Assembly: GCF_000224785.1 (NCBI RefSeq)
Contig: NZ_AGAV01000005.1
Location: forward strand, 372,001-436,000
Source of the DNA: Lentibacillus jeotgali
GTDB taxonomy: Bacteria > Bacillota > Bacilli > Bacillales > Amphibacillaceae
Reading direction: 5' to 3'
DNA: 64,000 nucleotides
The notes under the pieces are model-generated. The model saw nothing but the letters and a program-made list of their open reading frames with translations, was not told where the DNA came from and did not search any database. A program made the translations under genes and the position numbers. Every line of letters starts with the position of its first letter. Within the stretch, counting starts at the first letter, position 1. Below, piece after piece: positions 16,510 through 25,882 of the stretch.

Positions 16510-17709
16510 ATGAAGCAGCAACTTACGGAACAGGAAAAACGCTGGGCGGTAATATCATTGGCATCAATCCCGCTAATTATGACACTGGGAAATTCGATGC
16601 TCATACCAATACTGCCGGTTATGGAACAGGAACTGGGCATTTCAAAGCTGCAATCCAGCTATATTATTACGTCATATTCGGTTATCGCTATTTTTTTAAT
16701 TCCTGTTGCTGGATTTTTATCAGATCGATTCGGCAGGAAAAAGGTCATTATTCCGGCACTGATCATTACTGGTGCGGGTGGATTGGTGGCCGGGCTGGCA
16801 TCTCAGATGATGGCTAATCCTTTTTTAGTTATTTTGGCCGGGAGAATACTGCAGGGGATCGGTTCATCGGGGGCGTTTCCAATTGTGTTGCCGCTTGTTG
16901 GAGATATGTTTAAGGATGATAAGGAAGCGAGCACAACCCTTGGTATCATCGAAACATCCAATACGGTCGGGAAAGTACTGAGTCCGATTCTTGGAGCAGC
17001 ACTTGCCGCTTTGATCTGGTATATACCGTTTTATTCAATTCCGGTGTTTTGTGCTGCCTCTGTCTTATTGGTTGCCTTTATGATTAAAAATAAGGGAGGA
17101 GAAGAAAATCAAACAAAATTCAAAGAATATCTCGGGCTTGCAAAAGATATCCTGAAAGAGCATGGCAGGTGGCTGTTTGCCGTTTTTATAATTGGTGCCA
17201 TTTTAATGTTTATTTTATTTGGCTTCTTGTTTTATTTATCAAGTATCCTTGAAGAACAGTATGATTATGAAGGCATATGGAAAGGGATATTACTTGCTGT
17301 ACCATTATTGGCATTATCGATTGCTTCATTTATAACAGGGAGAAAGATAAAAGATAACTTGAATGTTATGAAATGGGTTACTTTTATTGGAATCATTCTG
17401 ACCGGGGCATCGGTTGCTGTCATCCCTTTCACTGATCATCCTTTTTATCTTTTGGCCATTTTCCTTGTTTGCGGAACTGGGATCGGCATGGCACTTCCGT
17501 GTCTGGATGCTTTGATTACAGAAAGTCTGGAGAAGAGTGTACGTGGTGTGATTACCTCGATATACAGTGCTATGCGCTTTATCGGCGTTGCGGCCGGTCC
17601 GCCAGTGATTGCAATCATGATGAAAGGCAATATTAGCTGGATTGCGAGTCTCCTTGCTGCTTTCGCCCTTATCGCAGGATTTCTGGGGTATCGGAACATT
17701 AAACCGTAA
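16510..17709 (+). CDS. MFS transporter, probable multidrug or metabolite exporter
   Basis: The 399-residue protein has twelve predicted helices. It has the MFS loop motif FLSDRFGRKKVIIPAL (about residues 69-84) between helices 2 and 3, and a GRILQGIGSSGAFP segment in helix 4 of the drug/proton antiporter type. Most members of this subgroup export drugs or small metabolites. No regulator gene is attached, so the substrate is unknown. AAGGAG lies before the ATG. The gene is divergent from the CDF exporter. Confidence 0.85.
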   Translation: MKQQLTEQEKRWAVISLASIPLIMTLGNSMLIPILPVMEQELGISKLQSSYIITSYSVIAIFLIPVAGFLSDRFGRKKVIIPALIITGAGGLVAGLASQMMANPFLVILAGRILQGIGSSGAFPIVLPLVGDMFKDDKEASTTLGIIETSNTVGKVLSPILGAALAALIWYIPFYSIPVFCAASVLLVAFMIKNKGGEENQTKFKEYLGLAKDILKEHGRWLFAVFIIGAILMFILFGFLFYLSSILEEQYDYEGIWKGILLAVPLLALSIASFITGRKIKDNLNVMKWVTFIGIILTGASVAVIPFTDHPFYLLAIFLVCGTGIGMALPCLDALITESLEKSVRGVITSIYSAMRFIGVAAGPPVIAIMMKGNISWIASLLAAFALIAGFLGYRNIKP

Positions 17710-17807
17710 AGGACGCCCTCTAAAAATCTCAATTATCCAAAAACTTTTACTTGCAAATATTTAAATTATTTAGGATAATGGAAAAAAGGAACAAGGGGGT
17801 ATGTTCC

Positions 17808-18041
17808 ATGAAAAAGCAAAAACTGATTTATCAACTTTATCGTTATGCGGGAAAACCAATGAAAGCCAAAAGGGATGTTCCGTTTGAATTGAAGCTATCA
17901 GCACAATTAGTGCTCGATGAGATGTGTTTTACCTGGAATAAACAGACATTGGAATCTGCTATCAACCAAGCCATTGATACAGGTGATAGAGAGAGATTTG
18001 CTCAGTTATCTAAGGAATACAGACATTATATCTGGGAGTAG
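17808..18041 (+). CDS. Small IDEAL-domain-like protein
   Basis: A 77-residue basic protein. Its C-terminal part, LESAINQAIDTGDRERFAQL, resembles the IDEAL motif (IDxALdxxDkexFxxL) found at the C-terminus of several small Bacillus proteins, but the match is imperfect. It is soluble. The ATG at 17808 has AAGGGGGT upstream; an earlier in-frame start at 17751 lacks one. A strong terminator follows. Function unknown. Confidence 0.55.
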   Translation: MKKQKLIYQLYRYAGKPMKAKRDVPFELKLSAQLVLDEMCFTWNKQTLESAINQAIDTGDRERFAQLSKEYRHYIWE

Positions 18042-18059
18042 TGATTGCGGTTCAACAAA

Positions 18060-18091
18060 AAGCCTTGCCTGTGTCAGGCAGGGCTTTTTTT
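18060..18091 (+). terminator. Hairpin terminator
   Basis: AAGCCTTGCCTG / CAGGCAGGGCTT 12-bp stem (one G-T pair) with a three-base loop, followed by a run of T. Confidence 0.9.
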
Positions 18092-18093
18092 GG

Positions 18094-18183
18094 CGGCTAA
18101 GAAGGTATTAATTCTTTTTTATCGCATAAGTACAATTAAGGCTATCGTCATTAAAGCCTGGAGATAAGCCATGTTTTCTATAA
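18094..18183 (+). repeat. Two-hairpin dispersed repeat, copy 1
   Basis: About 90 bases that align from end to end with 58751-58842 at roughly three-quarters identity. Shared blocks include GCATAAGT, CATTAAA, GATAAGCCA and GTTTTCTA. The other copy folds as two clear hairpins; this copy keeps only part of that pairing. It lies between a terminator and the next gene. Confidence 0.65.
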
Positions 18184-18260
18184 GTTGAGTTATTAAAACT
18201 TTACTGATTATTAATACTGTTGCCTGGATAATCTGATATGCTGGGGAAGGGGGAGATGTT

Positions 18261-19532
18261 ATGAAGCGTAAGACGAATCTAAGCTGGATGTTATATGATT
18301 TTGGAAATTCCGCTTTTGCTACAACCATTATGGCTGCAGTTCTTCCGGTTTTTTATTATGATGTGGCTGCTGTCGGATTGGAAGAAAACCTGGCAGAAAG
18401 TTATTGGGGATACTCCCAGTCAATCGCTGTCCTAATCGTAGCCGTTTTAGCACCGATATTGGGCGCTATCAGCGACTATTCTGCAGCCAAAAAGAAGTTT
18501 TTGCGTTTCTTCGCCTACATGGGTATGATCGCCAGTATTCTGCTGGCATTTGTGGGAGAAGGGGAATACATATTTGCTTCTGTTTTACTGATTATCGGAA
18601 ACATTGGTTTTTCAGGCGCGAATGTATTTTATGATGCATTTTTACCTGATATTGCAAAAGATGAAGATGAGATGGATAAATTATCAGCAAGCGGCTTTGC
18701 ATTTGGTTACATCGGTGGCGGTATTTTACTCGCAATAAATATTGTGATGATAACCAACTATTCATTATTCGGCATTCCCGATGCAACAACTGCGAGCCAG
18801 CTCTCATTTGCTTCTGTCGGGATATGGTGGTTCGTCTTTTCCATACCGCTGTTTAAAAATATTCAGGAAGAGAAACAGGCCATGTTAAAACGGGATAAGT
18901 CATATGTGGTAATCGGGTTTTCACGGGTGGTTAACACGTTTAAAGAAATCAGGCAGTTTAAACATCTGCTGATTTTTCTTATTGCTTTTTGGATGTATAA
19001 CGATGGCATTTCAACAATTATTAGAATGGCAACAATTTATGGCCGTGGCATTGGTATTGATTCGAACTCTTTGATTATAGCACTACTGATAACCCAATTT
19101 GTCGGGATTCCGTTTACATTTCTCTTCGGTTGGATCGCGACCAAAATAACAGCGAAACGAGCACTTTATATAACTTTATACGCTTATGTCGGGATTGTCG
19201 TCCTTGGTTATTTCATGACGTCCGCCCTGCATTTTTATCTGCTTGCTGTATGTGTCGGTATGGTCCAGGGCGGGGCGCAGTCATTGAGCAGATCTATATA
19301 TGGACGGATGGTCCCTGTTAATAAGCAGGCGGAATTCTTTGGGTTTTACGGCATCTCCTCAAAGTTCGCAGCCATTTTTGGGCCATTCCTGTTTGGATTC
19401 ATTGGTCAGTTGACTGGGTCGAGCAGACTCGGTATTGTTTCCTTGCTGGTATTTTTTATAGCGGGTATCATATTGCTAAGGTTTGTTCATATTGAAAAGG
19501 GCGTTGAGCAGGCGAAGCAGTATGCTAAATGA
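18261..19532 (+). CDS. UMF1/Atg22-like MFS permease (YxiO-like)
   Basis: The 423-residue protein starts SWMLYDFGNSAFATTIMAAVLP-like, the hallmark of the UMF1 branch of the major facilitator family (PF11700, vacuole effluxer Atg22-like). About twelve helices follow, with AISDYSAAKKKFL as the loop 2-3 motif and GGAQSLSRSIYGRMVP near helix 10. Yeast Atg22 exports amino acids from the vacuole; the bacterial substrate is unknown. GGGGGAG precedes the ATG. It appears to be monocistronic. Confidence 0.87.
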   Translation: MKRKTNLSWMLYDFGNSAFATTIMAAVLPVFYYDVAAVGLEENLAESYWGYSQSIAVLIVAVLAPILGAISDYSAAKKKFLRFFAYMGMIASILLAFVGEGEYIFASVLLIIGNIGFSGANVFYDAFLPDIAKDEDEMDKLSASGFAFGYIGGGILLAINIVMITNYSLFGIPDATTASQLSFASVGIWWFVFSIPLFKNIQEEKQAMLKRDKSYVVIGFSRVVNTFKEIRQFKHLLIFLIAFWMYNDGISTIIRMATIYGRGIGIDSNSLIIALLITQFVGIPFTFLFGWIATKITAKRALYITLYAYVGIVVLGYFMTSALHFYLLAVCVGMVQGGAQSLSRSIYGRMVPVNKQAEFFGFYGISSKFAAIFGPFLFGFIGQLTGSSRLGIVSLLVFFIAGIILLRFVHIEKGVEQAKQYAK

Positions 19533-19577
19533 TCGCTGATTCACGGAATGAGTGTTATTGAACTTTTTGCGGTTGAT

Positions 19578-19729
19578 ATAAACTGCGACACAAACCAGAA
19601 GTTAGCGAGAATCTCTAACGACGCAGCTGGAATATACTCGCTTTCCGTGGGCTCACCAGCCGCCCTAAGGCGCGCGAAGTGTATTTCCGAAGCGACGTTA
19701 TTCCACTCAACCTTTACGTCGCAGTTTAT
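19578..19729. mobile_element. 152-bp MITE-like element with 12-bp inverted terminal repeats (deletion copy)
   Basis: ATAAACTGCGAC (19578-19589) and GTCGCAGTTTAT (19718-19729) are perfect inverted terminal repeats. The left half matches, in reverse complement, the right end of the element at 25371-25760; the right half matches the left end of that element. The middle, present in the longer copy, is missing. No open reading frame. No clear target duplication. Confidence 0.65.
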
Positions 19730-19787
19730 GGACATTGATCCCTTAGAGAATAAAAAGGTACGTGAAAGCAAATTCCTGTTTATTTTT

Positions 19788-20702
19788 TCACACAATTGGT
19801 TCACTGTATTTATTATCCAGGTTTAATGCCAATGGTTTTCCGGTATCATATGAAATGTTTCCGATCAGCTCACGAAGGTGCGCTTTGCTGGTGTTGTCAC
19901 GTATGTTCCAATACGTAATCACTTCGGACATGATTTCAACACCTTCCGTCCAGGCTTGATTGTACAGATCGATAAAACTCTTTGTACAAGGTTCATTTGT
20001 TGCCGGATGGTACCAGGTTGTATGTTCTAAATTTAAATAATCAACATTATCCTTAATCGGCTGGTGTGAATAGGGTGCTACAAGCGGCTTTAGTAGTGTG
20101 TTCTTCCATCCGTATGGGTCAGCCAGTAGCTTTAGGGCTAATTTCATGTCCCGGTAAGCTTTTTGAATATAATGATTAGAATGCAGTCTGTTTACGGTAT
20201 AATGGTCTTTAATAGCTGTATGAAGCAAATTAACAATGCTCTTATCAAGTTTGGCTCCCACATTTATTTCATTTGCCACGTTTGCTTTCCACGTTTTCAA
20301 ATGATGATATTTTTCCATCATCAGTGTGTCTATCAGTACTTCTAATTTTTGGTGTTTACTTTCTTCATACCCTGAACGGTAGTGTATATACGGATGTGCA
20401 TTGCGATCCAATATGTGGTGCGTCACGAACCCGAATATATATGCTTGAACCTGGTCATTTAGGCCTTTTCCTTGATCAATCAAATCCATCAGGAAATTCC
20501 CGCATTTTTCCTGGTGCATTTTCAACCCCAAATCGTTCACAGGATTAACTTGAATCCACGGCCAAAAATTATGGAAGAAAAATGGATCAGGTCCCTGTGC
20601 CCCCAGTTTCATAAATGCTTCATAATGCAAAAATGAATTTGGATTTTCAATCGAATCCATGACATTTTCACAAAACAGCATATGTGTCCAAATATTAGGC
20701 AT
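19788..20702 (-). CDS. Zinc-dependent phospholipase C-like protein
   Basis: The 304-residue protein begins MPNIWTHMLFCENVMD and contains GAQGPDPFFFHNF (about residues 34-46) and FVTHHILDRNAHPYIHYRSG (about 98-117). These His/Asp-rich motifs match PF00882, zinc-dependent phospholipase C-like proteins. There is no signal peptide, so unlike secreted alpha-toxin-type enzymes it is probably cytoplasmic. The true substrate may not be phospholipid. The ATG at 20702 was chosen because AGGAGG lies seven bases upstream; a longer frame would add 30 residues with no ribosome site. Confidence 0.8.
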   Translation of the reverse strand: MPNIWTHMLFCENVMDSIENPNSFLHYEAFMKLGAQGPDPFFFHNFWPWIQVNPVNDLGLKMHQEKCGNFLMDLIDQGKGLNDQVQAYIFGFVTHHILDRNAHPYIHYRSGYEESKHQKLEVLIDTLMMEKYHHLKTWKANVANEINVGAKLDKSIVNLLHTAIKDHYTVNRLHSNHYIQKAYRDMKLALKLLADPYGWKNTLLKPLVAPYSHQPIKDNVDYLNLEHTTWYHPATNEPCTKSFIDLYNQAWTEGVEIMSEVITYWNIRDNTSKAHLRELIGNISYDTGKPLALNLDNKYSEPIV

Positions 20703-20878
20703 AATGAAAATCCTCCTGCCTATATTTTCTTTCATATAGTATAAAAGAAAAATATCTAAAAAAATATGGAAATACTTAATAATTTGTGACAAAGTGTATT
20801 ATTGCCGCTAACACGTGTTGTTCTGATGAATTTTGTTTAAATGGTATAATCAAAACAGAACATCGTGTGAAATGAGGG

Positions 20879-21592
20879 ATGGACGTGGAAAAGATCATGA
20901 TTGTGGAAGACGATCCGAAAATAGCCGATTACTTGCGGACTTTCATCGAAAAATATGGGTATGATGTCTTAGCTGCTGATGGCTTTGAAAACTTGATGGA
21001 TTCATTTCGCCGGTTCGGCCCTGATCTGGTGCTGCTGGATATTAATCTGCCTCGTTTTGATGGGTTTTACTGGTGTCGGCAGATTCGTCTGGAATCGATT
21101 TGTCCGGTTATTTTCATTTCCGCCCGAACCGGTGAGATGGATCAAGTAATGGCACTGGAAAATGGCGGGGATGATTTTATCACCAAACCGTTCCATCCGG
21201 ATGTGGTGATGGCCAAAATCCGCAGTCAATTGCGCAGGGCTTACGGAGAATATGCGGCAGGACGTCAGGAACGTATCCTGCAAAAGGAAGGGCTGAAGCT
21301 GTTGCCGGAGCGGCTTGAGCTCCGGTTTGGAGCTGATACAACGATTCTTACCAAAAAAGAATCGGATATTATTGAAAGCCTGATGGACAGGTATCCCCGT
21401 GTTGCCGGTCGGGAAGATTTACTGGAAAAGCTATGGGATGATCAGGTTTACGTGGATGAAAACACGCTCAATGTAAATATGACGCGGGTCCGCAAAAAAT
21501 TTGAGGAACTTGGAATTACGAACGCAGTTGAAACAGTCCGGGGAGCAGGGTACCGGTTACATGTGACATGGGATGGAGTAGAGGAATCATGA
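20879..21592 (+). CDS. bceR: Response regulator of a BceRS-type system
   Basis: A 237-residue OmpR-family regulator. The receiver domain (about residues 1-120) has the acidic pair after IMIVEDD, the phosphorylation site Asp54 in LLDINLPRFDG and Lys in ITKPFHP. The DNA-binding winged helix follows (about 135-230, VNMTRVRKKFEELG). The gene overlaps the kinase gene by four bases and precedes a BceAB transporter, so it should sense peptide antibiotics through the transporter and activate bceAB. ATG at 20879 abuts the ribosome site; GTG at 20885 has better spacing and may be the real start. Confidence 0.92.
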   Translation: MDVEKIMIVEDDPKIADYLRTFIEKYGYDVLAADGFENLMDSFRRFGPDLVLLDINLPRFDGFYWCRQIRLESICPVIFISARTGEMDQVMALENGGDDFITKPFHPDVVMAKIRSQLRRAYGEYAAGRQERILQKEGLKLLPERLELRFGADTTILTKKESDIIESLMDRYPRVAGREDLLEKLWDDQVYVDENTLNVNMTRVRKKFEELGITNAVETVRGAGYRLHVTWDGVEES

Positions 21593-22590
21593 AGCTGTTC
21601 ATCAAAGATCATCAATTATTGATCGGGTTACAGGTTGTACAGTTTGGACTTGTCTTTCTTATTCTCTGGCTGGATGGCTATCAGGATATTCGAACGGTGT
21701 TTTATACAATTTTTCTGGGGCTTTTTCTATTCAGCTGTTATCTTGTATACCGTTATGTCACACACCGCGCGTTTTATAATCGGCTTGAAAAACCAATGGA
21801 ATCACTTGAAGAATCGTTGCAGCAAACGGAACAGGCACCAATTGCCGAAGCGCTTGACCAATTGCTCAAATCACAGTACAGATTGTACGAGCATCGGATT
21901 GGTGAAACAGAGGCACGGAAAGAGGAACATATGACGTTCATTGATCGCTGGGTCCATCAAATGAAAACACCGCTTTCGGTCATTGAACTGACAGCCCAGG
22001 ATCTAGATGAGCCGGAATCATCGAATATACGCGAGGAAACCGAACGCATTAAAACGGGGTTGAGCACTGTTTTATACGTGGCGCGTCTTCGTACGATTGA
22101 GGAGGATTTCCGGATTAAACCGGTCAAATTGGAAGACCTTGTTAGAGACGTGAACAGGGATAACAAGCGTTTTTTTATCCGAAATGAAGTCTATCCCAAA
22201 CTTGAAAATGAACGTCCCGCTATCACTGTTGAATCAGATGAAAAATGGCTGCTGTTCATCATAACACAGCTGATTCAAAATGCAGTAAAGTATTCGGCTG
22301 GGATAAGCGGACAAATGATTATTTCACTGTATGAACGTGACGCATCTGCCATTTTTGAGGTGACCGATTTTGGTGTCGGCATCCCTGAAGAAGACCAAAA
22401 TCGAATTTTCAGTGCGTTCTACACTGGAGAAAACGGCCGTAAATATAGGGAATCGACGGGCATGGGGTTATTTCTCGTCAAAGAAGTAACCGATTATTTG
22501 GGGCACAAGATTGAAATGGAAAGTTTCGTCGGCAAGGGGACAACTTTCCGTATTGTTTTTTCCCCAGCTCAAAACATTACATCAATGTAA
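21589..22590 (+). CDS. bceS: Intramembrane-sensing histidine kinase of a BceRS-type system
   Basis: The 333-residue kinase has two membrane helices within the first 60 residues and almost no extracellular loop, the mark of BceS-type kinases, which depend on the transporter for sensing. The phospho-acceptor His lies in FIDRWVHQMKTPLS. ATP-binding boxes follow: N box QLIQNAVKYS, G1 DFGVGIPEED and G2 GMGLFLVKEV. ATG at 21589 overlaps the bceR stop (ATGA); a start seven codons earlier is in frame but lacks a ribosome site. Confidence 0.92.
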   Translation: MKLFIKDHQLLIGLQVVQFGLVFLILWLDGYQDIRTVFYTIFLGLFLFSCYLVYRYVTHRAFYNRLEKPMESLEESLQQTEQAPIAEALDQLLKSQYRLYEHRIGETEARKEEHMTFIDRWVHQMKTPLSVIELTAQDLDEPESSNIREETERIKTGLSTVLYVARLRTIEEDFRIKPVKLEDLVRDVNRDNKRFFIRNEVYPKLENERPAITVESDEKWLLFIITQLIQNAVKYSAGISGQMIISLYERDASAIFEVTDFGVGIPEEDQNRIFSAFYTGENGRKYRESTGMGLFLVKEVTDYLGHKIEMESFVGKGTTFRIVFSPAQNITSM

Positions 22591-22615
22591 GGAAAATGAA
22601 AGCTCAATCGATCGT

Positions 22616-22645
22616 TTGTAAGCGTTAAGGGCGATAAACTATAGA
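22616..22645 (+). promoter_or_regulatory. Promoter of bceAB
   Basis: TTGTAA (22616-22621) and TATAGA (22640-22645) with an 18-base spacer, upstream of bceA. A cre-like TGTAAGCGTTAAGG overlaps the -35. Downstream, CGGGTG and CACCCG form a small hairpin in the leader. BceR-type targets are normally inverted repeats upstream of the -35; none stood out. Confidence 0.45.
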
Positions 22646-22695
22646 CAGAGATAATTCGGGTGGCACTGTACACCCGCTGAAAGGGGTATAAAACT

Positions 22696-23460
22696 ATGCT
22701 GCAAGTAAAAAATGTAAGCAAAGTCTATGAAGGAAAAGTCGCCTATCGCGCTTTATCAAACGTCGATCTGGGAATTGAGAAGGGGGAATTTGCAGCCATA
22801 ATGGGACCATCGGGGAGCGGTAAGACGACGCTTCTGAATATGGTGGCCACTATCGATGAACCGACAACCGGTGAAGTTCTGATTGAAGATTACAATCCGC
22901 ACACCCTCAACCGGAATGAATTGGCGAAGTTCCGCCGTCGTGAACTGGGGTTTGTGTTTCAGGAATTCAACCTGCTTCACACGTTGACCGTAGAGGAAAA
23001 TATGGTACTGCCGCTCACCTTGGATGGCAAGCGCGTCAAAGAGATGAAAGAGAAAGCTGAGGAGATTGCTGAAAAACTAAGCATTTCCGGTATCATGAGT
23101 AAGCGAATCCACGAGATCTCTGGCGGGCAGGCACAGCGGGCAGCGATTGCCAGAGCGATGATTCATCAGCCGAAACTGCTTCTTGCCGATGAGCCAACGG
23201 GAAACCTTGATTCCAAATCATCCAAAGATGTTATGGGCATGTTAGAGACGCTTAATAAAAAAGAAGATACAACGATGATGCTTGTGACGCATGATCCCCA
23301 GGCGGCAAGCTATGCAGACCGGGTCATTTTTATTCGGGACGGAAGATTCTATTCAGAAATCCACCGCGGTAAAAGCCGGCAGACGTTTTTCCAAAGCATC
23401 ATTGACACGCTTTCTTTGATGGGAGGGGATGACAGTGACTTTTCGTCAGTTCGCCCTTAA
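22696..23460 (+). CDS. bceA: Peptide-antibiotic ABC transporter ATPase, BceA type
   Basis: The 254-residue ATPase has Walker A GPSGSGKT (about residues 37-44), signature SGGQAQR, Walker B LLLADEP and the H-loop VTHD, as in MacB/BceA proteins. It pairs with the FtsX-type permease encoded next, whose start lies inside the end of this gene. The pair removes bacitracin, nisin or similar lipid II-directed peptides from their targets and also serves as sensor for BceRS. Confidence 0.93.
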   Translation: MLQVKNVSKVYEGKVAYRALSNVDLGIEKGEFAAIMGPSGSGKTTLLNMVATIDEPTTGEVLIEDYNPHTLNRNELAKFRRRELGFVFQEFNLLHTLTVEENMVLPLTLDGKRVKEMKEKAEEIAEKLSISGIMSKRIHEISGGQAQRAAIARAMIHQPKLLLADEPTGNLDSKSSKDVMGMLETLNKKEDTTMMLVTHDPQAASYADRVIFIRDGRFYSEIHRGKSRQTFFQSIIDTLSLMGGDDSDFSSVRP

Positions 23461-25330
23461 TAATGTCATCCGTAACAAGCGTTTATATGCTGCCTATTTT
23501 TTGAGTAGCCTGTTCACGGTAATGGTCTTTTTCACATTTGCCATCTTCGCCTTTCACCCTGCATTCTTTAATGGAGGAATAAGAGCTGAAGTATTGTACG
23601 GTATGGCTGTTGCCGGGGGGATTATTTATGTATTTTCTTTTTTCTTTGTGCTGTATTCAATGAGTTCATTTTTACAATCACGCAAGAAAGAATTTGGCCT
23701 TTTAATGATGCAGGGGATGTCCACGAGGCAGATCCGGCTGATGGTCTTTATGGAGAATATGTTGATCGGTTTATTTGCAACCTTGATCGGTGTTTTGTTA
23801 GGTCTTGTGTTTGCCAAGGCAATTCTCTTGCTTGCAGAAAATGCTCTGGTTATTGATGAAACGCTTAATTTTTATTTTCCATTATGGGCCATTCTTGTAA
23901 CATTTGTCTCGTTTATTGGCCTCTTTTTGTTCATTTCTCTGTTCGTGTCGTTCATTCTCCGGACTCGGAAATTGGTTGATTTGATCAAAGCGGACAAACA
24001 GTCGAAAGGTGAGCCGAAAGCATCTGTCATTTTGGCGATTCTTGCTGTGGCGCTGCTTGTTGCCGGTTACGCAACGGCTTTATATGTAAAAGGACAAATG
24101 GTTGTAATGGCCATGTTGCCAGTCATCATTGTGGTGACAATCGGAACATATTTATTGTTTACCCAAGTGAGCGTTTATTTGATACGGCGCTTGAAAGGCA
24201 GTAAGGGTATCTTTTGGCGGAAAACAAACATGGTGCTTTTCTCGGATTTATCATTCCGGATGAAGGACAACGCTCGTACGTTTTTCATGGTAGCGATCAT
24301 TTCCACCGTTGCTTTTAGTGCCATCGGGTCATTGTATGGGTTTCAATCCTATTTGACTGGCGGATTGAAAGAAGCGAACCCATTTTCATTTATGTATGCC
24401 TCCTCAGAGGATAATAAGGAAAATGATATGGAAGAAGATGTTCGTGCCATTGAAGAGAAGATGGATGAGTATGACATAGAGGGCGAGTCAGGTCAGGTTG
24501 ATTTGACTTATTTCAACCGAAATGATGGAGAAGTCTTGATAACCAGTGAGTCCGACTATAATCGTTTTGCAGATATGCTCGGGGAAAGAAAGGTAAATCT
24601 AGATAACGATGAGGCAATTGTCATTGGAGACAGCAATAGAGTACTGGCGCCCCAAAGTGAAAAGGACAGGTTAATGGATAGTCCTGTTGAATTGGCGGAT
24701 GGCACAACCATACAGCCTGATCGATTATTGGAATCATCGCATGTGTTACCAGAGATGTATTCATACTATATTGTCAGTGATACGGCGTACGAAAGACTGC
24801 CAGAGCCGGATACTGTGGAAACATCAACCGCTTGGATGGCGGATAAGGGCCAGGAAGATGCATTGATTCAGGCGGGTGAAGCGATATTTAACGAAATTGG
24901 CGGGTATAATCTTGTGGCTGTTGATTATAGCCTTTATCAGATCAATAAAGTTTACGGTCCAATTCTGTTTATCGGTTTGTTCATCGGTATTGTGTTTTTT
25001 GTATCGGCTGGAAGCTTCCTATACTTCCGTCTGTATTCTGATCTTGATCAGGACAAGGATAAATTCAAGTCGATTGCCAAAATGGGTTTGACTGATAACG
25101 AACTGAAAAAAGTTATCAATCGGCAGACGGCGCTCCTGTTTTTTACACCGATTGTTGTTGCTTTGGTTCACGGAGCTGTTGCCCTGACCGCCTTGTCGCA
25201 CTTATTTGATTATAATCTTGTTAATGAAGCGGCATTGGTCCTTGGTACATTTGCTGTGATTCAGATTGTTTACTTTGCGATTGTCAGGTATTTCTATACG
25301 AAGCAGATTAAGCGCTCGGTTTATTATTAG
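23435..25330 (+). CDS. bceB: Peptide-antibiotic ABC transporter permease, BceB type
   Basis: About 631 residues with ten membrane helices. Two helix groups flank a large extracytoplasmic domain (about residues 315-515), the part that binds the antibiotic in BceB-type transporters. FtsX-like repeats lie in both halves. GTG at 23435 is preferred because GGGAGGGG lies seven bases upstream; ATG at 23429 directly abuts that site. The start overlaps bceA by 26 bases. The gene closes the bceRSAB cluster; the 390-bp repeat element follows 40 bases later. Confidence 0.92.
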   Translation: MTFRQFALNNVIRNKRLYAAYFLSSLFTVMVFFTFAIFAFHPAFFNGGIRAEVLYGMAVAGGIIYVFSFFFVLYSMSSFLQSRKKEFGLLMMQGMSTRQIRLMVFMENMLIGLFATLIGVLLGLVFAKAILLLAENALVIDETLNFYFPLWAILVTFVSFIGLFLFISLFVSFILRTRKLVDLIKADKQSKGEPKASVILAILAVALLVAGYATALYVKGQMVVMAMLPVIIVVTIGTYLLFTQVSVYLIRRLKGSKGIFWRKTNMVLFSDLSFRMKDNARTFFMVAIISTVAFSAIGSLYGFQSYLTGGLKEANPFSFMYASSEDNKENDMEEDVRAIEEKMDEYDIEGESGQVDLTYFNRNDGEVLITSESDYNRFADMLGERKVNLDNDEAIVIGDSNRVLAPQSEKDRLMDSPVELADGTTIQPDRLLESSHVLPEMYSYYIVSDTAYERLPEPDTVETSTAWMADKGQEDALIQAGEAIFNEIGGYNLVAVDYSLYQINKVYGPILFIGLFIGIVFFVSAGSFLYFRLYSDLDQDKDKFKSIAKMGLTDNELKKVINRQTALLFFTPIVVALVHGAVALTALSHLFDYNLVNEAALVLGTFAVIQIVYFAIVRYFYTKQIKRSVYY

Positions 25331-25882
25331 ACCGTTTTCTAAATAGAATGTTGTATTTGACACAAAATCCATAAACTGCGACGTAAAGTTTGAGTGGAAT
25401 AACGTCGCTTCGGAAATACACTTCGCTTTCCGTGGGGGCTGGTGAGCCTCCGCGTGCTGACGCACTGCGGGGTCTCACCTATGCCTCTGCTCCCACAGAA
25501 GTCTCCGTGTATTTCCTCCGCTAAGTTTTGTTCACTATATCTTGGTAAAACAAAATATTTTAAGACAGATAAAACTGGATTGCTTAACGCTTAAAAGCAG
25601 CTGGAATATGCGAGACTCCTGTGGGACAGCGAGCCTAAGAGACCCCACAGCGAGCGTTCTTTGCGAGCGAGGAGGCTTGTGGTGAGCCCACGGAAAGCGA
25701 GTATATTCCAGCTGTGTCGTTAGAGATTCTCGCTAACTTCTGGTTTGTGTCGCATTTTATATCAACTGGGGTGTCAGCCGGCATTCTGTGACAAAATCTC
25801 GTATTTCCGTTAACACTCGCTGCCATTCTTTTGTTACAATAAAATAAGTTATATCATCTTTTTACATAAGGAGGCAGTAAAT
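25331..25882 (+). other. Intergenic region between bceB and fumC
   Basis: 552 bases with no credible gene. Most of it is the 390-bp element at 25371-25760. The last 120 bases are AT-rich and must hold the fumC promoter; TACAAT within TTGTTACAATAAAAT is the best -10 seen. No hairpin terminator of its own follows bceB, unless the element provides one. Confidence 0.6.
25371..25760. mobile_element. 390-bp non-coding element with inverted terminal repeats
   Basis: Left end ATAAACTGCGAC (25371-25382), right end GTCGCATTTTAT (25749-25760), inverted repeats with one mismatch. Inside are two GC-rich blocks of the GAGACTCCTG...GGTCTCAC...GAGGAGGC...CGGAAAGCG type that is common between genes in Bacillaceae. 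No transposase frame. A 152-bp internal-deletion copy lies at 19578-19729 in reverse orientation. Confidence 0.65.

Noticed and set aside
19548-19826. 92-codon plus-strand frame after the Atg22-like gene
   Set aside because: It lies over the 152-bp inverted-repeat element and the end of the phospholipase-like gene; no ribosome site or family match.
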